From Actinomycetes bacterium (GTDB lineage Bacteria; Actinomycetota; Acidimicrobiia; Acidimicrobiales; RAAP-2): a DNA stretch of 35,890 nucleotides. Of the stretch, positions 30,929-35,890 are shown piece by piece. Below the pieces are notes generated by a model, which was given only the letters and a program-made list of their open reading frames with translations, ran no database searches and was not told the origin of the DNA. Both the position numbers and the translations under genes were made by a program. Position 1 is the stretch's first letter. The number at the start of each line of letters is the position of its first letter. The stretch is from assembly GCA_021820665.1 (NCBI GenBank), contig JAKADK010000025.1:1-35890 (forward strand). The letters run 5' to 3'.

Positions 30929-33280
30929 ATGCACCGTCGGCCGTCGTTCACGGGGGCCGACGCCGCCGTGAAGCGGGATCGCGACGGCGGGGACTGTCCG
31001 CACTATGGGCGTCGCGACGCCGCGCGCGATCTCCTGGGCATCGCCTGGGTGCTCGGTGCCTGCGCGGCCCTGGTCTACCCGGCGCTGCACCACGGTCCGC
31101 TCCTCGGGCCGTACGACCTCCTGCGCACGGCCGGTCACGGCCTGACCACGCGTCCCGGCGCCGTCGTCCGCGTCCCGGACAACTCGGACGTCATCGACCA
31201 GATGATCCCCTGGACGATGGTCGCCTGGGGGCAGGTCCATGCGGGGCACCTGCCGCTGTGGAACCCCTTCGGTGGTCTGGGCACGCCACTGGCGTTCAAT
31301 TGGCAGTCCGCGGCCTTCGCCTTTTCCACACTGGTCGCGTACCTGGCTCCCTTGCGCATGGCGTTCACGGTCTCTGTGCTCACCAGTCTCGGCATCGCCG
31401 GCGCAGGAGCGTACGTGCTCGGTCGGGTGCTCGGCCTCGGGGTGACGGGATCGGCCACGGTCGGGACGATCTTCGCGCTGAGCGGGCCCTCCGCCGCGTG
31501 GCTCGGGTACCCGTTCGCCGCCGTCAACTGCTGGGCAGGATGGCTTCTCGCCTTCGGCATCCTCGCCGTGCGAGGCCGACGACCCATGCTCGCGATTGCC
31601 GGTGTGGCCGCAGCCACCGCCTGTGTTCTCTACGGTGGCCAGCCCGAGGGCGCGGCGCTCCTCCTCGGGTCGGTCGCCGTGTTCTTCGTCGTCGTGCTCC
31701 TGGCGCGGGCGGCATGGCTCGGCGGTTCGGGTCCGATCCGTGACCCAGGCGTACGCGTGGTGGCAGGAGTGGTTGCCGGGGTGGGCCTTGCCCTCCCTCT
31801 CCTGCTGCCTGCCCTTGCCGTCACCCAGCGATCTATCCGTGCCGTGGCGCCTGGAACGCAGGCGTTCCCGGCCCACCAGCTTGCCTATCTCCTGTTCCAA
31901 GGGTACGACGGCCTTCCCCTCGCGGGGAACGGCGGTTACGGCGCGTCGGCCTTCTTCTATACCGAGACGGCGGCGTATGTCGGCGTGAGCGCACTGGTCC
32001 TCGCCGGCTTGGGTGTCGTCGTTCGGCGCCGTCGGACCGAAGTGTGGGCCTTCGCGGCCGTGGTGGGGGTGTGCCTGGTGCTCGTGTTCGTCGGGCCAGT
32101 GGACCGGGCACTCGACCGGCTCCCGCTGGCGGGCAGCGTGACCTGGTGGCGGGCGCTCATGCCGTTGGCGCTCGCCGTCGCCGCCCTGGCCGGCCTGGCG
32201 GTCGACGCCGTCGTCCGCCAGGCCGACCTTCGACGCTCGGCCCGATGGCTGGGAGTGGCGTTCGGCGCGGGATCGATGGTCGTGGCCGCCTTGTGGCTGT
32301 TCGGCCGGGGCGGCCTGCACGGCAGTGTCCTGGCCACTCGGGACGACAGCTTCCGTTGGCAGGTCGTCTGTCTGGCCGTGGGGCTCGTGGCAGCGCTCGG
32401 TCTGTGGTTCGCGGGCCGGTCGCGCCGTGCAGCGCGGTCCGCGGCGGCGGCGAGCGTGACCGTCGGCCTGGCACTGGCGGTCTCGGTGACGGCGTTTCTC
32501 GTCGGGGCCGGAGCGCCGCTCGTCCAGTCGAGCTCGGCGGGCTTTCCTGAGGCACCGGCCATGCATGCGCTCAAAGCGGCGGTCGGGTCGGCGACTGTGG
32601 GCTTCGGACCGGGTGGTTGCACGCTCGGGATCGAGCCGAACGTCAACGACGCCTACGGCGTGCACGAGCTGGCGGTCTACGACGCGAGCCTTCCCGCCGA
32701 CTACTTCACCGCGTGGCCGCGTATGACGGGAACCTCGCCTGGGATCGCGGCCTTCTACACGTTCTGCCCGGTGATCGCGTCCACGGTTGTCGCCAAGGAG
32801 TTCGGTGTCGGGTTCCTGCTGGAGAGGGCTGGTGTCCCCGGGCCGGCCGGTACTGCTTTCGTACGCCGAGTCGGCGACGAAGCGCTCTGGCGGGTGTCGG
32901 GGTCCGGGCAGGCGACCGTGACGCCGCTCGCACATGGCCACCTCCCGCCGGTGTCGGCTGATGGCCGTCCGGTTCCCGTTGACCACCCGAGCCCCAGGAC
33001 GTGGCAGATCTCCGTTGCGACGCCCCGGTCGTCACTGCTCCGTCTCCACCTCACCGACGTGCCCGGGTGGCACGCCACCATCGACGGGCGACCGTTGTCC
33101 TTGCTCAGCGACGGGGGGATGATGCTCGAAGCTCGCATCCCCCCGGGCCGGCACTCGGTGGTGCTCACGTACTGGCCGGTCGGCATCACGGAGGGTCTCG
33201 TCGCCGCCGGCGCGTGCCTTGTCGGCCTGGTCGTTGCCGTCGTGGTGGAACAACTACGCCGCCGGTCTTCGGCGGCGTAG
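30929..33280 (+). CDS. YfhO-like multi-pass membrane protein, copy 1
   Basis: A 783-aa protein with a basic N-terminus, some 12 or more membrane helices spread to about residue 540, an extracytoplasmic domain (about 550-750) and a last helix near the C-terminus. PLWNPFGGLGTPLAFNWQS and YGGQPEGAALL fit the YfhO/GT-C-like group of lipid-linked sugar transferases or glycan modifiers. Substrate and activity are not established. Copy 2 at 33286-35628 is closely similar over its whole length. The ATG at 30929 or a GTG near 30971 may be the start. The stop lies in a perfect 10-bp-stem hairpin and is 5 bp from the stop of copy 2. Confidence 0.85.
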   Translation: MHRRPSFTGADAAVKRDRDGGDCPHYGRRDAARDLLGIAWVLGACAALVYPALHHGPLLGPYDLLRTAGHGLTTRPGAVVRVPDNSDVIDQMIPWTMVAWGQVHAGHLPLWNPFGGLGTPLAFNWQSAAFAFSTLVAYLAPLRMAFTVSVLTSLGIAGAGAYVLGRVLGLGVTGSATVGTIFALSGPSAAWLGYPFAAVNCWAGWLLAFGILAVRGRRPMLAIAGVAAATACVLYGGQPEGAALLLGSVAVFFVVVLLARAAWLGGSGPIRDPGVRVVAGVVAGVGLALPLLLPALAVTQRSIRAVAPGTQAFPAHQLAYLLFQGYDGLPLAGNGGYGASAFFYTETAAYVGVSALVLAGLGVVVRRRRTEVWAFAAVVGVCLVLVFVGPVDRALDRLPLAGSVTWWRALMPLALAVAALAGLAVDAVVRQADLRRSARWLGVAFGAGSMVVAALWLFGRGGLHGSVLATRDDSFRWQVVCLAVGLVAALGLWFAGRSRRAARSAAAASVTVGLALAVSVTAFLVGAGAPLVQSSSAGFPEAPAMHALKAAVGSATVGFGPGGCTLGIEPNVNDAYGVHELAVYDASLPADYFTAWPRMTGTSPGIAAFYTFCPVIASTVVAKEFGVGFLLERAGVPGPAGTAFVRRVGDEALWRVSGSGQATVTPLAHGHLPPVSADGRPVPVDHPSPRTWQISVATPRSSLLRLHLTDVPGWHATIDGRPLSLLSDGGMMLEARIPPGRHSVVLTYWPVGITEGLVAAGACLVGLVVAVVVEQLRRRSSAA
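33254..33280. terminator. Bidirectional hairpin at the tail-to-tail junction
   Basis: A perfect 10-bp stem CTACGCCGCC/GGCGGCGTAG with a 7-base loop. It includes the last codons and the TAG stop of copy 1 and begins 5 bases beyond the stop of copy 2, so it can serve both strands. Confidence 0.65.
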
Positions 33281-33285
33281 TGTCG

Positions 33286-35628
33286 TCAGCCCTCCTGCCG
33301 GACGCCGGTTCGACGGCGTCGGAGGTCGACGGCAACGCCGACGGCGAGTCCCATCGCGCTGAGCCCGGCCCCGATGAGCCCGATGGTGAGGTACGGAGGC
33401 CAGTAGGTGATGACGACGTCGTGACGCCCGGCGGGAACCAGCGTCTCCAACATGAGGCCCGCGTACCGCTGCAGCCTGAGTGGTCGGCCGTCGATGGTGG
33501 CGTGCCACCCGGGCACGTCACTGAGGTGGAGACGCAGGACCGAGCGATGCGAGGCGCGGTAGGTGACCGACCACGTAGACGGGTTCGGGTAGGCAACAGT
33601 GACGGGCCGGCCGAAGGCGGTAGCAGGCGGAAGACGGGAACCCGGGAGCGGGGTAAGCGTCGCCGCTCCCGCTCCAGGCACCCTGTAGAGCGACTCGTCC
33701 CCAAGGCGCCGCACGAACACCGTGCCTGGAGGTCCGGAGCCGTTCCCCTGCTCGAGCACGTACCCGACGCCGAACTCACGTGCGACGGACGCGGTGGAGA
33801 TGACCGGACAGAAGAGATAGAGGATGTTGAACCCCGGGGGCGTGCCTACGACCTGCTGCCAGCCAGTGAAGTAGCTGGCAGGCAGGCTGGGGTCGTAGTC
33901 GGCGAGCTCGTGGACCCCATAGGCGTCGTTCACGTCAGGATCGAGCCCGAGCCCGCAGAGGGTCGAACCGAAACCGACCGTGGCCGTGCCGACGGTTCGG
34001 GCGTAGGCGCGCACCACTGGTGAGCTGGGGAGGCCACGGGGGCTCGACTGGACAAGGGGTGCACCGGCGGTGAGGAGGAAGGCGGTCTCGGTGGCGAGGA
34101 GCACCAGGCCGGCAACAGGGGCCGCGTAGCGGTTCTGCCCGTGAGAGATGGTTGGCGAGCGGACCCGGCTGGTCGACCAGAGCAGGGCGGCGACTCCCAG
34201 TCCGGCGAGCAGGCATCCTGCTGGCCACACGAAGCTCGCGTCGCGTGCTTCCAGCCGGTTGCCATGGAGGCCGCCGCGATCGAAGAGCCAGAGTGCAGCG
34301 AGCACGGCGGCAGCGGATCCGAACCCCGCTCCTAGCCAGCGTGCGGTGCGAGCATGATCGGCTTGCCGGACGACAGCGTCGACTCCAGATCCCGCCAGGA
34401 CGGCGATCACCAAGGCGAGCGGCATCAGAGCCCGCCACCACGAGACGGTGCCCACCAGGGGGATGTGGTCGACGAGGGCATCGAGCGGACCGAAGTAGGC
34501 GAGGGCGAGGCAGATGGCAGCGACGGCCGCGAGTGCCCGGATCTCCGGTCGGCGCCATCGGACGACGATGGCAATCAGGGCGAGCACGAGGGCGGTCGTC
34601 CCCACGTATGCCGCCGTCTCGTTGTAGAGGTGTCCGGACAGCCCGAACTTCGCCACTCCTGGCAGCGGGAGGCCGTCGTACCCCTGGAACGCAAGATAGG
34701 CAAGCAGGTGGCTCGGCAGCGCCTGGGTGAGCGGCGCAACCCGACGGATCGAGAGGGCCGAGAGCTGGGTGCCGGGAAGGACGAGCGGGAGCGCGAGCCC
34801 GACGCCGGCGATCGTCGCGCCGACCAGGCGGAGGGCAGGGGCGCGGGTCGCCGCCCACCCCCGCCGCCCGACATCGTGGACGAGCACGAGCCCGAAGAAG
34901 GTCCCGACCGCCAGCATCAGCACCGTCGCCCCTTCTGGTTGACCGCCGTAGAGCGCCCCGGCGATGCTCGAAGCCATGGCCACCGTGGCCCACGTCGGCC
35001 GTCGAGCCCGGATGGCGAGGATGCCGAATGCGAAGATCCAGCCGGCCCAGCAGTTGACCGAGGCGAACGGGAACCCCAGCCAGGCGGCGAAGGGACCGCT
35101 GAGGACGAAGACGGTCCCGACCGTCGCGGCGCCGGTTACGCCCAGCCGCAGCACTCGCGCGAGCACGTAGGCGCCACTGGCGGCGACGAGCACGTTGATG
35201 GCGATCGCCACCGTGAACGCCAATCGCAGGGGAACGAGGTAGGTGACGAGCGAGGACAGGGAGAACGGCGCCGATTGCCAGTTGAACGCCAGTGGCGTTC
35301 CCAGACCGCTGTACGGGTTCCACAGCGGCAGATGACCGTGGTGGACTTGCTCCCAGGCCAGGCGCGTCCAGGGGATCATCTGACCGATGAGGTCCGACGT
35401 CTGTTCGACGGCTCCGGGGACCCCGGGCCGCGTCGTGAGCCCGTGGTTCGGCATGGCGAGAATCTGATAGGAACCGAGATAGACACCGTGGAGGAGCGCC
35501 GGCACGAGCACGGCGAGCCCGGCGGCGGACACCCACATCAGGCCGAGAACGTCCCGCCGCGTGAACCGGGTGGGAGCCCCGTCGAGAACGTCGCCTCGCG
35601 TCGTGGCGCTCGGACGCGGTCTCGGCAT
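33286..35628 (-). CDS. YfhO-like multi-pass membrane protein, copy 2
   Basis: A 780-aa paralogue of the gene at 30929-33280, in opposite orientation. It shares long near-identical segments, for example PLWNPYSGLGTPLAFNWQS, VNDAYGVHELADYDPSLPA and VPGWHATIDGRPL, with the same order of membrane helices, extracytoplasmic domain and final helix. The function is likely glycan or lipid-linked sugar transfer at the membrane and is not proven. The ATG at 35628 gives nearly the same length as copy 1. A longer frame to 35757 would overlap the divergent WbsX-type gene and is not used. The ribosome site is weak. Confidence 0.87.
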   Translation of the reverse strand: MPRPRPSATTRGDVLDGAPTRFTRRDVLGLMWVSAAGLAVLVPALLHGVYLGSYQILAMPNHGLTTRPGVPGAVEQTSDLIGQMIPWTRLAWEQVHHGHLPLWNPYSGLGTPLAFNWQSAPFSLSSLVTYLVPLRLAFTVAIAINVLVAASGAYVLARVLRLGVTGAATVGTVFVLSGPFAAWLGFPFASVNCWAGWIFAFGILAIRARRPTWATVAMASSIAGALYGGQPEGATVLMLAVGTFFGLVLVHDVGRRGWAATRAPALRLVGATIAGVGLALPLVLPGTQLSALSIRRVAPLTQALPSHLLAYLAFQGYDGLPLPGVAKFGLSGHLYNETAAYVGTTALVLALIAIVVRWRRPEIRALAAVAAICLALAYFGPLDALVDHIPLVGTVSWWRALMPLALVIAVLAGSGVDAVVRQADHARTARWLGAGFGSAAAVLAALWLFDRGGLHGNRLEARDASFVWPAGCLLAGLGVAALLWSTSRVRSPTISHGQNRYAAPVAGLVLLATETAFLLTAGAPLVQSSPRGLPSSPVVRAYARTVGTATVGFGSTLCGLGLDPDVNDAYGVHELADYDPSLPASYFTGWQQVVGTPPGFNILYLFCPVISTASVAREFGVGYVLEQGNGSGPPGTVFVRRLGDESLYRVPGAGAATLTPLPGSRLPPATAFGRPVTVAYPNPSTWSVTYRASHRSVLRLHLSDVPGWHATIDGRPLRLQRYAGLMLETLVPAGRHDVVITYWPPYLTIGLIGAGLSAMGLAVGVAVDLRRRRTGVRQEG

Positions 35629-35690
35629 TGCGCCACGGTACTCCGTTGCGATCGGGGAACGTCCTCGGTTGCTCGGGCTAGCCTCACCCC

Positions 35691-35890
35691 ATGGCGAGCC
35701 GGCAACCCGAGGCTCCGGCTGGCCCGGGACCGGGCCGGACGGCAGGGAGCGCGACACCGCTTGCCACCCCTCATGCCACCCGGCCCCGGGCGCTCGCCTT
35801 CTACCTACCCCAGTTCCACCCCATCCCCGAGAACGACGAGTGGTGGGGGAAGGGCTTCACCGAGTGGCGCAACGTGGCCCGGGCCCGACC
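35691..35890 (+). CDS. WbsX-type glycosyltransferase/GH99-like protein, N-terminus only
   Basis: The window ends 66 codons into this gene. After a Pro/Ala/Gly-rich leader of about 34 residues it reads [20 protein letters not shown], then [14 protein letters not shown], the opening signature of WbsX (glycoside hydrolase 99-like) proteins found in O-antigen and other surface-polysaccharide clusters. The ATG at 35691 lies 62 bp from the start of the divergent YfhO-like copy 2, so the two promoters share this short gap. Catalytic residues lie beyond the window. Confidence 0.85.
   Translation, partial: MASRQPEAPAGPGPGRTAGSATPLATPHATRPRALAFYLPQFHPIPENDEWWGKGFTEWRNVARAR

Noticed and set aside
29414-32986. 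An 1190-codon minus-strand frame
   Set aside because: It is antisense to rpsA and the first YfhO-like gene, with no motif and biased composition.

Overview
The window is high-GC DNA with dense, often overlapping genes and many GTG starts. It most likely comes from an actinobacterium, and an Acidimicrobiia-like lineage is my best inference. The supporting features are a fused CofG-CofH F420 synthase, a menaquinone MenC, an ANTAR response regulator followed by polA and rpsA (an order also known in mycobacteria), DUF6788, and many actinobacterial hypothetical families. No 16S rRNA is present, so the lineage call is inference.

Left edge (1-2.8 kb): this is an accessory patch. It holds a DUF6788 gene, a possible divergent integrase-like start cut by the window edge, a large serine recombinase that has lost its catalytic domain, and a translationally coupled pair of small unknown genes whose first start codon lies inside a perfect 15-bp palindrome. 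About 590 bp without a convincing gene follows.

Stress and acyl-metabolism block (2.8-16 kb): a zinc alcohol dehydrogenase, a two-TM protein, a PNPOx-like flavin-type protein coupled to a degenerate HAD protein, an unknown 143-aa protein, an AcuC/HDAC-type deacetylase, a CoA-transferase, an SRPBCC-like protein, a secreted coiled-coil protein with an Rpf/lysozyme-like end, a GNAT-fused NDP-forming acyl-CoA synthetase, and a divergent AMP-forming acyl-CoA ligase. A 14-bp palindrome, GGGCCGTTCGGCCC, occurs twice and a weaker version occurs once, each upstream of genes in this block. It resembles DevR/DosR-type operators, and the gene content also resembles a hypoxia/dormancy regulon. A GNAT domain, a deacetylase and a ligase with a PX4GK lysine motif also suggest acylation-controlled acyl-CoA synthesis.

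Minus-strand biosynthetic block (16.1-23.7 kb): in transcription order, tRNA-Leu(CAA), fabD, fabG, acpP, fabF, fused cofGH and a LOG-family nucleotide hydrolase, with overlaps or short gaps at most junctions. FabD carries an extra C-terminal barrel-sandwich-like domain, and the LOG protein carries an in-frame 15-bp minisatellite.

Plus-strand information block (23.9-30.9 kb): menC, a small coiled-coil gene, pdtaR, polA (proofreading motif absent) and rpsA. 

Right edge (30.9-35.9 kb): two closely related YfhO-like multi-pass membrane proteins sit tail to tail with 5 bp between stop codons and a hairpin at the junction. The start of a WbsX-type glycan gene follows, which suggests the edge of a surface-polysaccharide locus.
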